Made by a program: the position numbers and the translations under genes
Part shown: piece after piece, positions 50,827 to 62,164 of the stretch
Layout: the number at the start of each line of letters is the position of its first letter
Numbering within the stretch: position 1 is the first letter of the stretch
The notes under the pieces: generated by a model
Told to the model about the DNA's origin: nothing
The model's database searches: none
What the model saw: only the letters and a program-made list of their open reading frames with translations
Assembly (NCBI RefSeq): GCF_036898095.1
Contig: NC_090743.1
Span: 15,026,795 to 15,090,794, forward strand
From: Palaemon carinicauda
Taxonomy: Eukaryota; Arthropoda; Malacostraca; Decapoda; Palaemonidae
Reading direction: 5' to 3'
Length of the DNA stretch: 64,000 nt

Positions 50827-52459
50827 CGTCCTGAGAGGTTTTCCTTTTCCTGGACATGCCCCACTTGTGGAGAAGGTTCCTATTCTCCGTGGCGGCTCTG
50901 TCCGTTATTTCCTTGACAAGGTCCGAAGGAAACAGGTGCTTTCCCCAGATGTTGGAGGAAATCAGCCTCCGGGGTTCGTGTTTCACGGTGGCACCGACAA
51001 ACACGAATTCACGACAGGCTCTACGAGCCTTTATGAAATGGTACAAGTCCTTCATTACCGTCAGTAAGTGGGATTTGGCCAGTACCATGTAGTGATCGGG
51101 TACTGCTGTGTCACAGGCCATAACTTCAAGTTGGACTTGATGAGAAAGAGACGCTGCAAGCCTCTCCTTCGTGTCTTGTTCCCGGCGAAGGAGGTGATCA
51201 TTGAGCTTAGGGAGGTCTTCATTAAACTGACGTCCGGCAACGTCAGGATCGAGCCTACCCACAACGAAAGTATGTTGGACATCTTTCCATTGTCTAGTGT
51301 CAGGGGGCGTTACGATGGAGAAGGGTCTGCACTCCTCCAGTGCAGGGCAGGGTTTCCCTTCTTCCGCCGCCTTAAGGCATGCAGCCAAGGCCTTTTCCAA
51401 AAATGGAAGAATCGCAGTGTCGGGAGCGACATAAGTAGGATGCTTCTTGCTCAAGGCAGGAAGCTTAGAGCAGGTAAAGCCCCTGCTCTTAAATGCGGAG
51501 GCTAGCATAGCCTGGGCCTTTGCGAGATCGAACACTATCTCTTCCTTAGGTTCGGTCTCCTCCTTCGAGGCAGGTTCAGAACGAAGCCGGACGTAACAGT
51601 CCGGGTAGGCCTCGAAGCTTGGGAAGAATTCCACATCTTCCAACGGGACCGTGCCGATTTTGTCACTAACAAAGATCCTGCCGGTCGCAATAACCATATG
51701 CTCTGCATACCTCCACGGGTTGGCATGAGAGCAAGCTGGGAGATCCTTAACCGAGATCTTCTTCGGTTCTCTGGATCCAATCATAGACCTGATGGACTCC
51801 TGGTTCTCCTTCAGTCTGTCGTCCATGACAGCTCTAATCAGTCGGATCAGTTCTTGTGTAGAGGAAGAAGGATCCGGGGTCGAGGAGGTAGACGGAATGG
51901 ACACATCCGTCGGTGTAGGAGTAGGCGGAGGGATGGACGAGGGAGTAGCTCCAATCTCCGACTCGGTGTATTCCACCTTGTCTTCGTCCTCTTCGGCTCC
52001 TTGAGCCATAAGCGTCTTCTCCGTGTCTTCCGAGACGTCAGAGATCTGTTCATCCTCTTCGGAATCTAGGCGACACTCGTGCATGGACTGAGCCATGACC
52101 ACATCAGGTTCCACCGTAATTTGGACAGTGGGGATTGCTTCCTTTGGAACCACTGAATCAGGGGAGGCCTTAGGGAACAGCAGGGACCTCAGTTCTTCGG
52201 TGGCCAGGTACGGTCCAGTGGCATTCCTCTGAAAACCACGCACCCACTTGCGCAGTTTCTCACGAGCAATGTCTCTAACCTCCGCTGAGGGAGGGTTATG
52301 GAAGGCCTCAACTAGGTAGGCCTGGCAGACCGTACAATCCAGAGGATTCCAGAACTTCCAATCCCCTCTTTTGTCTGAGCAAGGGGCGTGAGTCCTGCAC
52401 GCCGTATGTCCGTAAAACTGGGAGCGTTTCACGGCACAGTATGCGAAATCGCACTTCAT
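50510..52459 (-). CDS. gag-like ORF1 with N-terminal Cys/His module, F (649 codons)
   Basis: The ATG at 52459 lies 9 nt after a good 3' splice site on this strand (TTTCTCTTTCTTCCACAG). N-terminal ligands C3, C8, H18, C21, H24, C27, then C42 and C45 (DCTVC) form a variant of the zinc module of families 2 and 3. An acidic region (about 130-165) is followed by a Pro/Thr/Ser linker (about 172-202) and a helical part (STQELIRLIRAVMDDRLKE). The main domain has NPWRYAEHMVIATGRIFVSD and YHFIKARRACREFVFVGATV. The C-terminus is Gln/Pro- then Arg/Gly/Ser-rich (RGRGSSRGASRDASRRPSRG), likely RNA-binding. It ends with TGA at 50510-50512. No break is visible. By position it is the structural protein of the element. 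Confidence 0.85.
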   Translation of the reverse strand: MKCDFAYCAVKRSQFYGHTACRTHAPCSDKRGDWKFWNPLDCTVCQAYLVEAFHNPPSAEVRDIAREKLRKWVRGFQRNATGPYLATEELRSLLFPKASPDSVVPKEAIPTVQITVEPDVVMAQSMHECRLDSEEDEQISDVSEDTEKTLMAQGAEEDEDKVEYTESEIGATPSSIPPPTPTPTDVSIPSTSSTPDPSSSTQELIRLIRAVMDDRLKENQESIRSMIGSREPKKISVKDLPACSHANPWRYAEHMVIATGRIFVSDKIGTVPLEDVEFFPSFEAYPDCYVRLRSEPASKEETEPKEEIVFDLAKAQAMLASAFKSRGFTCSKLPALSKKHPTYVAPDTAILPFLEKALAACLKAAEEGKPCPALEECRPFSIVTPPDTRQWKDVQHTFVVGRLDPDVAGRQFNEDLPKLNDHLLRREQDTKERLAASLSHQVQLEVMACDTAVPDHYMVLAKSHLLTVMKDLYHFIKARRACREFVFVGATVKHEPRRLISSNIWGKHLFPSDLVKEITDRAATENRNLLHKWGMSRKRKTSQDDGPQPKRKPQKPKPQQRQQRRQFPGPATSQVVAQPQQTFQLVPQPVLSQSPVFTPAFEQPSTTFHARGRGSSRGASRDASRRPSRGRGGKGASGRGNKSSGHQKQ

Positions 52460-54756
52460 CTGCTCCTCCTGTGGAAGAAAGAGAAAATGAGTATGGGGGA
52501 GTCATAGGAATGGCTCTTAAATTAAGTTAATATTAATCATTAATTTTAACTTATATAAGGTGTGATGCATAGAGAGTGAAACAGTAAAGGAGAACACGCT
52601 CCATGCATCTCGCCCGGCTGGTTACCATAGGCTTGGTCCTGGGATAATCCAAATGACCGAGATCATTGGATATAGTTTCCTAGGATTCCCATTATATTGG
52701 AACTCCATGGAAAGCCAAGGACAAGGTTGGGATCGAATTCATTCGGTTCCCAGATAAGAGCCAGAAGGTCTCATTAAGGGTAACTGCTTCTGGCAACCAG
52801 CCGTGCTAAGATGCACATAGCATGCTGGAAATAGAAGAATGCAAAGAGACAGCATGATCACTAATAGAGCAGTACTAGGTACTGATCTTAGAAGCAAAGC
52901 AGCTTATCTATTTGCCAGGTAGGGCTATCTTAGTCTTATGATAGCTACAGAGAGGGGGTGCAAGTATTCTTGACGCCTCCGGGGTATCCGGCAAGCCGCC
53001 GGCACGCCGGAGCTCGCTCCAGCATAGATTCTGGCATTAGAACAGACAATTTTCAAAAGTCAGTTAGATACCAGGATGGCGGCCGCCGGCACAACGGCGG
53101 CACGCCGGCAGGGAGCGGCGGCTCCGGCAGTCGGAGGATGCCGGATTGGTGACTGGGGTAAGGATGGTACAGGTAGTATCGGGTTGCCGGCAGTATATGC
53201 CGGCACTCCGGAGATCGACCGGCAAGCGGACGATTAGATAGGAGTAGGAGAGCCGCCAGTAGTAGCCGGCGGCAGCCGGCAGTCCCTCGGAACACGGGGG
53301 GCTGGCGGCAAGGGTAGGGAAGTCACCAAGAGGCAGGTATTGCCGGCATAAGAGGCGGCAAGAGACCGGCACCCAGATAGATAGAGAGACAGGGGGAGGG
53401 GGGGAAGGATGCAGGAAGTACCTTCAGGGTTCCAGACATCCCTCCCCCTCCCTGAGGGGGTGTACCCATGATAGAGACAGGCTCTATCATCCATATGCAG
53501 GGGTCACTAGGGACCGGGAGCAGGTAGCCCAAGGGAGGACTAGGGAACACCCAAGATGGGGGGGGGGAGACTCCCTTATGCAGAGCTACACTAGGAACTA
53601 ACCTTATAGGACACTATGAAGGTATATGTACCAGAGCGGACTGCACAAGGAAGCTCGGGTAGCCCTACTCATCCACCCTAAGGAGGAGTTGTAGGACAGG
53701 GGACAGATGAGTATAAACTAACCTAAGCATAGGCTAGGCTATACAAGAGATAGGTGGGGAGGGAGAAGAGAGGGGTCTTCCCAGGAAGGGTTTCTGTACC
53801 AGAGCGGCCACAAAGGGAAGGGAGGACACTCCCTAACCTAAGATTAGGCTGATCGGCTAAAACGGTGCAAGAGTACAGTTTCAGCATGGAACAGAGAAAC
53901 CTTCCTAACCCGACCTAGATCAGGGCTAAAAGTCCTGAACTAGGCAAGGAAGAAGACGTATCGCTATCGCAGGAAAGTCGCAGACTATCCTAGCCATAGA
54001 GGTAGGCTAGCCTAACCTCACTCTCAGACGCAATCCTAAAGGGGGTTCATTCCTTTAGGGAGGACTGAGAGGCGATATAATACTCTATTAGACAATGAAT
54101 CCCTTTACTCAGAAAAGGGATCAAGGCTAATTAGAGGGAATGCCAAGGCAGGGGATGAAGGAAGCATATAGGGGTCCTAAGGTTAGGTTAGGCTAGTAAG
54201 AATCACTGACTAGCCTATCCCCTATATGGTCCCTGAAGGCGAAAACATTTGCATCACTAGTCAAAAGTATTGTAAAATAATAATGCCACTATCTTCATAA
54301 CTTAGTCTAGGATCACTGATAAATCATGCATGAACACTTGTATATAGGCTCCTGGCCTGGGGGCTATAGTAGCCGACTGGTATGAGGTCAATCGATGACC
54401 GATAAAAAGCGTCTAAACACGAAATAAAAGTTCCTAGCTATGAAGACTAAATAAACTAATGTATTCGATTAGTATATAAAGCCGGAAGCGTTGTTGTGGC
54501 TAACTAAATAAGACATGCAAAACAACAACGACGCCATAAAATGGCGGGTCCGGTAGAGGCACAGCTCTGCCACAAAACATCAATTATTTCGCAAAATAAT
54601 ATTTACTTTACGGCCAGAGCTTAATTAAACAATACTGGAACCTTGTACTCAACTTTCCAGAAGAAGGCGAGGCTGAAGGTAACGACATAGCGAAGATGCA
54701 AAACGATAAAGTTCACACAAGGGAAAATCCGTCTCAGTAGGGCAGCTACTAAACAA
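52460..54756 (-). other. leader region of F (2.3 kb), with GC-rich CCGGC cluster
   Basis: No long open frame. It includes the candidate splice acceptor before gag (about 52469-52486), a GC-rich part at 52965-53345, a G-rich tract at 53392-53405 and 53560-53570, and the stretch up to the left ITR. Its length exceeds that of the leaders of the other families. Confidence 0.6.
52965..53345. repeat. CCGGC/GCCGGC-rich cluster in F leader
   Basis: GCCGGC and CCGGCA words occur many times (for example at 52993, 53090, 53104, 53175, 53198, 53267) in otherwise AT-rich to neutral surroundings. It could form hairpins because GCCGGC is self-complementary. Confidence 0.7.
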
Positions 54757-55115
54757 AGGATAAAGACGCTCGTGACGTCATTAGAGCAATGGCGTCCGTT
54801 TGTTTACGTCTCGAGTATCAGTAGTAGCCACGAGTGAGATTAGCTGTGGAACGGCTCCCAGCTATTCTCAGCCCTTACACACCGAAGCGTTAACTCTGTT
54901 CGGGGTGGAGATAGCTATGTGGCACGACCAGACATGCGTGTCCCCTGTTGTATTACGATGTCTTAAAGGGAAACCTTTGAGATACTCGCTCCAGAAGTTA
55001 GAATTCTGTGATAACCTGTGGTTAAATTCTCTGGGAATATCTTAGTAGTCTTATACCCAAGGAAGCTACCAAACAGGAACCTTCCATCAGGACGCCATGG
55101 CTTGAGCCCAAAAAA
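54757..55115 (-). repeat. left inverted terminal repeat, F
   Basis: Complement of 46401-46735. It ends GGCTTGAGCCC followed by A6 at 55110-55115. Confidence 0.9.
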
Positions 55116-55726
55116 GGTTATATCCTAGCTACGAAGGGGGGAAGGGGCAACTAGACCACCCAAGAGTGGTCTCTAAGGTGGCAGAGAGAATTAATCCAGG
55201 GAAGGAATAAAAATCTCGCCTACCTAGGGCCAGACTAGATAGCCCACAAGCTCTCCTGTCCATCTATATAGCAATGAAGGACACTGCAGTCCCCCAGGAA
55301 CTGGACTGGGAGGAGAACAAAGTTCCACGGCATGTAGATGCACCAGCAGGCACAAAGGGGGGAGGGGTAAGGAAGGGAGATTCAGAGATTGGTGAGGCTG
55401 CAGGACAGGAAGGCCTAACTGTAGCATTAGAACTAATATGGCATTCTAAGGGGGTCTGCAGTTAGAAGGCACAGAGAACAAGTCCTCACAACCAGCCGAT
55501 AGCCTACCAAAAACTAAGAAGGGAAGCCTAGGAATGGGTAAGGCAACATTAAAGGGAGGTCTACATGTCAGCATTAGAACAAAGTTAGTGTGTTCTAAGG
55601 GATGGACAAGAAATAGATGCAGGGAACAAGTTCCCATAACCTGTGCAGCCTGGCCAAACACAGAGGCTAAGTGGATGAGTAAAAACAGTCACCCTAGGAC
55701 AACTGTAATTTACTATCCAATGCTCC
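55116..55726. other. intergenic DNA between F and E
   Basis: No supported gene. Two diverged blocks of about 125 bp (GCATTAGAAC... with TTCTAAGGG... and AACAAGT...) at 55418-55495 and 55570-55650 suggest an old tandem repeat. It ends GCTCC followed by the A tract at the E border. Confidence 0.45.
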
Positions 55727-56070
55727 AAAATGTTATTTTCCTTAGTAAAATAAATTTTTGAATATACTTACCCGATGATCATATAGCTGCATCCCTGCTG
55801 CCCGACAGAAAAAACCCACGGGCGGAATACGCCAGCGATCGCTATACAGGTGGGGGTGTACATCAACAGCGCCATCTGTCAAGTAGGTACTCAAGTACTC
55901 GATGTCAACAAAGAACCAATTTTCTCCTCTGTCCCACTGGTTCTCTATTGGGGAGGAAGGGTGGGTCCTTTAATTTATGATTATCGGGTAAGTATATTCA
56001 AAAATTTATTTTACTAAGGAAAATAACATTTTTCAATATCAAACTTACCCGATGATCATATAGCTGATTC
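55727..56070 (-). repeat. right ITR and ICR, copy E
   Basis: The right ITR is complementary to 61960-62146. The ICR (AAAATAACATTTTTCAATAT at its centre) joins the inverse of both ends. ATTATCGGGTAAG in place of ATCATCGGGTAAG is a private change. Confidence 0.87.
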
Positions 56071-56376
56071 ACACCCAGGGGGGTGGGTAGAGACCAGCAT
56101 TACAAGTTGACATTATGAGCTAAGTATTCCGTATTTCATTTTAGCAGTTATTCAAAATAACAAGCATAAAATAAATAAGTACCTGGTAAGGAAGACGACT
56201 TGAACAATTACTCTGCCTTTTTAAGTACGTCTTCCTTACTGAGCCTCGCGATCCTCATAGGATGCTGAGCGACTCCTAGGAGCTGAAGTATGAAGGGTTG
56301 CAACCCATACTAAAGGTCCTCATCAAAACCTCTAATCTAGGCGCTTCTCAAGAAATGATTTTGACCACCCGCCAAA

Positions 56377-57600
56377 TCAAGTAGGATGCGAAAGGCTTCT
56401 TAGCCTTCCGGACAACCCAAAATATTTCAAGAGAAAGATTAAAAAGGTTCTGGAATTAGGGAATTGTAGTGGTGGAGCCCCCACCACTACTGCACTCGTT
56501 GCTACGAATGGTCCCAGAGTGTAGCAGTTCTCGTAAAGAGACTGGACATTCTTAAGATAAAAGACGCGAACACTGATTTGCTTTTCCAATAGGTTGCGTC
56601 GAATATATTTTGCAGAGATCTATTTTGTTTAAAGGCCACGGAAGTTGTGACAGCTCTAACTTCGTGTGTCCTTACCTTCAGCCAAGCTTGGTCTTCCTCA
56701 TTCAGAAGGGAATGAGCTTCTCGTATTAACAGTCTGATAAAATAGGATAAAGAATTCTCTGACATAGGCAAAGATGGATTCTTAACTGAACACCATAAAG
56801 CTTCAGACGGGCCTCGTAAAGGTTTTTAAAATAGAACTTAAGAGCTCTTACAGGACATAAAACTCTTTCTAGTTCATTTCCAACCATACGATAAGTTTGG
56901 AATATCGAACGATATTGGTCAAGGCCGAGAAGGCAGCTCGTGTTTGGCTAGAAAACCAAGATGTAGAACATGTAGCCGTTTCGGATGAGAATCCGATGTT
57001 CTTGCTGAAGGCATGAATCTCACTGACTCTTTTAGCTGTGGTTAAGCATATCAGGAAAAGAGTCTTAAAGGTGAGATCTTTCAGGGAGGCTGATTGAAGT
57101 GGTTCGAACCTGTCTGACATAAGGAATCTTAGAACCACGTCTAAATTCCAACCAGGTGTAACCAAACGACGCTCCTTCGTGGTCTCAAAAGACTTAAGGA
57201 GGTCCTGTAGATCTTTATTGTTGGAAAGATCTAAGCCTCTGTGACGGAAGACTGATGCCAACATGCTTCTGTAACCCTTGATAGTGGGAGCTGAAAGAGA
57301 TCGCTCTTTCCTCAGATATAAGAGGAAGTCAGCTATTTGAGTTACAGAGGTACTGGTCGAGGATACGGATACTGACTTGCACCAGTTTCGGAAGATTTCC
57401 CACTTCGATTGGTAGACTCTAAGGGTGGATGTTCTCCTTGCTCTAGCAATCGCTCTGGTTGCCTCCTTCGAAAAACTTCTAGTTCTCGAGAGTCTTTCGA
57501 TATTCTGAAGGCAGTCAGACGAAGAGCGTGGAGGCCTTGGAGTACCTTCTTTACGCGTGGCAGACGTAGCAGGTCCACCCTTAGGGGAAGTGTTCTGGGA
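56377..57600 (-). pseudogene. tyrosine recombinase, family 1 copy E, frameshifted
   Basis: The N-terminal half is open from upstream to 56869 with VYQSKWEIFRNWC, WNLDVVLRFLMSDRFE and AKRVSEIHAFSKN. The frame then ends as in A and B. HEVRAVTTSVAFKQNR is at about 56640, and the Tyr piece (VFYLKNVQSLYENC) is one frame off at about 56530. It shares the missing T and the 10-bp loss with B. Confidence 0.82.
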
Positions 57601-58560
57601 ACGTCTACTAGCCATCGAAGTACCTCGGTAAGTTATTCTCTCGCGGGCCAGAGGGAAGCAACTAGCGTCAACTTTGTCCCTTCGTGAGAGGCGAACTTCT
57701 GCAGTACCTTGTTGACAATCTAGAACGGAGGGAATGCATATAGATCTAGATGAGACCAATCTAGTAGAAAGGCATCTATAAGAACTACTGCCGGGTCCGG
57801 GATAGGTGAGCAAAGTATTGGGAGCCTCTTGGACATCGAGGTTGCGAAGAGATCTATGGTTGGCTGGCCCCAGGTGACCCAAAGTCTCTTGCATACATCC
57901 TTGTGGAGGGTCCAATATGTTGGAATTATTGTCCCTTCCTACTGAGACAATCTGCTATGACATTCAAGTTGCCTTGGATGAAACTCGTTACTAGTGAAAA
58001 GTCTAGACCTGTTGAACAGGAGAGGAGGTCACTTGCGAACTCGTACCATGTCAGAAAGTAGGTCCCTCCTTGCTTGGAGATGTACATCAAAGCAGGGAGT
58101 TGACCGTGTTCACCTCCACCACTTTGCCTTGAAGGAGAGACCTGAAGCTTTTCCAGGTCAGACGTACTGCCAGAAGCTTCTTGCAGTTGAAATGCATTGT
58201 CCTTTGACTCGAGTTCCATAATCCCGAGCATTCCCTACCGCCTAAGGTCGCACCCCAGCCTACGTCCGATGCGTCTGAGAAGAGAACGTGGTTGGGAGTC
58301 TGAACAGTCAGGGGAAGACCCTTTCAAAGGTTGATAAAGTCCTTTCATCAAGTCAGACCAGACTTATCTTTCCGGAAACCGGGATCGAGACCGCTTCTAG
58401 CGTCTTGTCCTTTTCCAGTGAAGAGCTAGATGATACCGAAGAGGACGGAGGTGTAGTCTTCCAAGTGACACCAATTGAACCACGGATGACAGTGTCCTAA
58501 CCAGACTCATCCACAGCCTGACAGGGCCGTGTTCCTTCTTCAGCATCTTCTGGATGGATA
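57601..58560 (-). pseudogene. RT thumb, RNase H and Dam-like domain, copy E; RT core absent
   Basis: WMSLVRTLSSVVQLVSLGRL (about 58520) follows directly on the gag acidic region, the same junction as in B. RNase H lacks the third Asp, as in B. A stop after CLSRKGQ (57926) is private to E. The Dam-like region (WGQPTIDLFATSMSKRL, YAFPPF then stop) shows the same TAG as B. Confidence 0.84.
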
Positions 58561-60732
58561 GCAGGGCTGGGGGTTGATCGTCTTGTTCAGCCATGTCCTC
58601 ATCAGAGGGTTCCTCATCCGAAACTGATGAGGAAACGGCAACGGAGTGGGCAACGTCTGACTCGCTGAATCCGGTCGCACTGGTGGATGCGTGACGGAGC
58701 CGGACACAAGATCATGGTACTGCTGCACAGTCTGTGAACTGTCAACCATGGGGATGCGAGGAAGTACAGCGTCAACCCGAAACTGTCTAGACTGTCTGGG
58801 TTGTGCAGACAACCCCCTACCGGGTTGCTGAGGTTGCCGCACTGCGTCACAACAAGTCACCTCTGCTGGTTGTTGAACGTCTTCCTAGTGACACACTGAA
58901 CGTCCACAACCACCTCCGAGAGTCGCTTAACGTCAACGTGCGACTGGCAACCCACACTGGGTCGCACCGGTGGAGGAACCATCTCAACTGGCGGACGTGA
59001 GTAGGATACCTCAGCGTCAACAGGGCGTACAACCAACCGGTAGGAAGGTTGTTGGCTAGAAGGTTCTTCTCCGTAAAAAATCCTCTATCAAGGACTAAGC
59101 TTGGACTGCATGTCTTGCAACAAAGCCCATTAGGGTCTATGGGAGCAGGTGTGGCAACAGACGGGGTTAGCGACTGAAGCGGAACCCTTTACCATCCCTG
59201 GAAGCATGTTATGCTTTAATTAAAGTCCATAGGAGGCTAAGCAGCTTAAGGCTCCTCTCCAAATGACAGAGTCCTCAAAGGAATATCAGAAGGAGGGAGA
59301 ACAGCACTTTCTCATCTACAGGAACCATGTCCGAGAAAAGCTAGGTTATCTCAGTGAGGGTTTCACTGGTGCATAAGCAGCAGACCAGAAGGCAACGTTA
59401 TGTAACTGCTTGACAGTCTGTGAACTGTCAAAACTGAACTGTCAACCACAACAGGTGCGTGAGGACATACAGCACTGGTGCATTAGTAGCAGACCAGAAG
59501 GCAACGTCATGTAACTGCTTGACAGTCTGTGAGCTGGCAACAACCAAAGCTGTGTGGGGAAGCCTCAACTCCTGACTGACTAGTCTGCTGCGGGCGAGTG
59601 GCGGTAACCACAGTGGGTTGCGGAGGCTGACACACCGTGTCAAAACACGGCAGCTTGTGGTAGCTCACGCACGGCAACGGAGTGCTCCGTGTGTCTGTGG
59701 GAGTCAGCATGCGTCTGGCAGGGTCGACTGCGCAAGGGTGGAGGAGCTCTCACAACAAGAGTGTGGGAGCAGGCAGCCATGCTGGGCGCACAACCGTGGC
59801 AGGCTGTAGGCCAACGGGTGCATCGTCAACCTTCTCCGCAGTCGGAGTGTGGGAGCAGGCAACAACCAAAGCGGAGTGGTGGTGCGTGGTGGGGACTGCC
59901 GTGGGTTGCGGAAACTAACGCATCGCGTCAAAACACGGCAGCTTGACTCCACCTTCCCACTGCTGATGCGGTAGCTCACGCATGTTAACGGAGGGAGCCG
60001 CACGTCGGCTAACGTTAACATGCGTCTGGCAGGGTCGATCGCGCATCGGAGGTGGAGCTCTCCGCAGCCGGAGTGTGGGAGCAGGCAGCCTCAGCGTGAG
60101 CTGGGCGCACAACCGTGGCAGGTTGTAGGCTAACGAGAGCAGTGTAAACCTTCTCCGCACGAAACTCCTGCATAACCGCAGCTAACTGAGTCTGCATAGA
60201 CTGCAGTAAAGACCACTAGGGTCTACAAAAAACGGCAACAAACGGAGCTACTGTCCGTTGTGACTGAGGGTCTAAAACAGCTGGTGCGGCAACAGACGGA
60301 GTTACTGCCTGTTGCGGTACCACCTTGCCTCTCTTGGGAGGTGTGCAGTCGTCGGATGACTGCAGCGAGTCCGAACTGACCCAGTGGCTACACCTAGGCC
60401 GTTGGACTTGCGCGGAAGGGACCGACTTGCACTTAAAAAGCTGCAAGATTTGGTCCATGGTTTCTACGAGAAACCTCTTCCGCAGACGAGGAATAAATGG
60501 GCTCTCTCGTCTTTGTGTGGGTGGGGCGATCACGTCGGCAACGTGTGTAGATACACCCGAAACCACGGAGGGAAACGTCTGTTCGTCGATCAAGGCCTGT
60601 GGAACCCATAAGTCGTTCGACATTACTTCTCCCCTGGGCTTGGGAGCTTGTAAGAGGTCCCGGACTAGGTGAACAACTGGCACGAACAGACGAACCCTCG
60701 AACGCAACACTGTAACACTTTGCGCATATCAC
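58561..60732 (-). pseudogene. gag remnant, family 1 copy E
   Basis: Counterpart of 8493-10690 with ICAKCYSV at the start (60732), CSHW, the internal repeats and the acidic end. A 4-bp-scale change near 60575 shifts the frame compared with B. Confidence 0.7.
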
Positions 60733-61959
60733 TTTATCACTTTCGATTTTCTGTTTGCACTTATTTCACTGAAATCGAAACTTTAACTGATTTCTACCTG
60801 AAACACGCAATCCTATCCTTCATTAAAAGGTAGTAATTGCGAAAACAGTTTTACAATGCAACAGAAAAACATAAATAAAGATAAAGAATTCAGTGGCTGG
60901 AAAAGAGACTAAACACTAGATCAAATAAACTACGTTTAAAATCTCTCACCGCATAAAGCCTGGGAACAAGAATAAAACTCTAGAAACGTTTTACCTTCTT
61001 CCCCTACAGCGACTAGGGAGAAGAGTAAAAAACGAGAACAACGTTACCCGCTTGAACGAAACGTTTATTCTCCTCTCTCTCCCTCCGTCTCTATCTCTCT
61101 CTCTCTCTTCTCTCTAGACTTAGAACCTGAGAGAAGAGCCCAATTATATATCGTTAAAACATATTATTTGCTAAAGGAAAAAACTGAAAGGTTTCCCAAA
61201 TAAAAAGTTCCTTTATTTAGAATTTAAACCATTTAAGCTAAGAAAGAATGAACGAAACGCTAGAATCGGTTTACTCTTACTGCAACGTGAAACCGTGAAA
61301 CACTCCCTCTCTATCGTAACGATAGAGCGCATGTTGAACGTTCTGAACGTCAACAACTGCGGAGACTAAAAAACTAAACGTTATTTCATCTTTGAAAACA
61401 GTACGAGACTATCAAAGAAATTCTTTCATAAAACATTAAAATTAAAAAAGTATTAAATTCTTAAAAGGTAAATACGATATGACGGGCTCAATGTTAATTA
61501 ACTTCGGTTCCAAGTAAGGACCGCCTACTATTAGGAAAGGTCGCATATAAACAAACATAAAAATTAATTTTTATAAGTTTATAATAAATGGAAAGTTAAT
61601 CGAAGAGGCCTATAAAGGCGGAGAGATATAAAATAAAAAGATCTATAACTTGTTAAGCAAAATTACCAAAAACCTAAACACACTTCCGTCTAAGGGAAGG
61701 GTCGGCCATTTAAAAGTGAAAGAGAGTCCATACTCTCTTCGTCACCAACACTTCCGTCTAAGGGAAGGGTCGGCCATTTAAAAGTGAAAGAGAGTCCATA
61801 CTCTCTTCGTCACCATAAATCTATCCAAAACGAGTTCAAGTTTTGAAAAGAAGATAAAACCCCTGCATAGCGAAAGCTCAAAACTGGAATAGTGTACTTC
61901 ACCAAATCGTTGTGAAAACAAATCCAGTTAGGGACGGCGTATTTAGTAGGTCTTGCCAG
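60733..61959 (-). other. 5' leader of copy E with duplicated gag start
   Basis: The inverse of 7263-8492. The 68-bp duplication with two ATGGCCGACC starts lies at about 61680-61815. A GA/CT-rich tract at 61070-61115 corresponds to 8100-8160. Confidence 0.75.
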
Positions 61960-62146
61960 TGGCACGACAGAGGGAAAATTGGTTCTTTGTTGACATAGAG
62001 TACTTGAGTACCTACTTGACAGATGGCGCTGTTGATGTACACCCCCACCTGTATAGCGATCGCTGGCGTATTCCGCCCGTGGGTTTTTTCTGTCGGGCAG
62101 CAGGGATGCAGCTATATGATCATCGGGTAAGTTTGATATTGAAAAA
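61960..62146 (-). repeat. left inverted terminal repeat, copy E
   Basis: Complement of 55745-55925; ends CATCGGGTAAGTTTGATATT then an A6 tract. Confidence 0.88.
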
Positions 62147-62164
62147 AGGACCTCCAGGACTACA

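Larger units (their letters stand above)
46349..55115 (-). mobile_element. DIRS-like element, family 4, copy F, full length, frames open (8.8 kb)
   Basis: Minus strand: left ITR 55115-54757, leader to 52460, gag 52459-50510, RT/RNase H/Dam-like 50826-48631, YR ending 47699, 3' region, ICR 46905-46813, right ITR 46735-46349. The three frames overlap and none shows a break by eye. Flanks are A4 (46347-46350) and A6 (55110-55115); the ICR centre is T6. No target duplication. It is the best candidate here for an autonomous and possibly young copy. Confidence 0.92.
55727..62146 (-). mobile_element. DIRS-like element, family 1, copy E, non-autonomous
   Basis: A sister of copy B, inverted. It has the same layout: right ITR 55727-56030, ICR 55975-56070, YR 56377-57600, RNase H and Dam-like region with RT thumb to about 58560, gag remnant to 60732, duplicated gag start 61680-61815, left ITR 61960-62146. 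It shares the RT-core deletion, the RNase H Asp loss and the recombinase indels with B. Borders are A4 (55727-55730) and A6 (62142-62147); the ICR centre has T5. Flanks differ completely from those of B, so it moved independently rather than by duplication of the locus. Confidence 0.9.

Noticed and set aside
46349..55115. LTR retrotransposon or endogenous retrovirus
   Set aside because: Terminal repeats are inverted, no protease, integrase, envelope or primer-binding site was seen.
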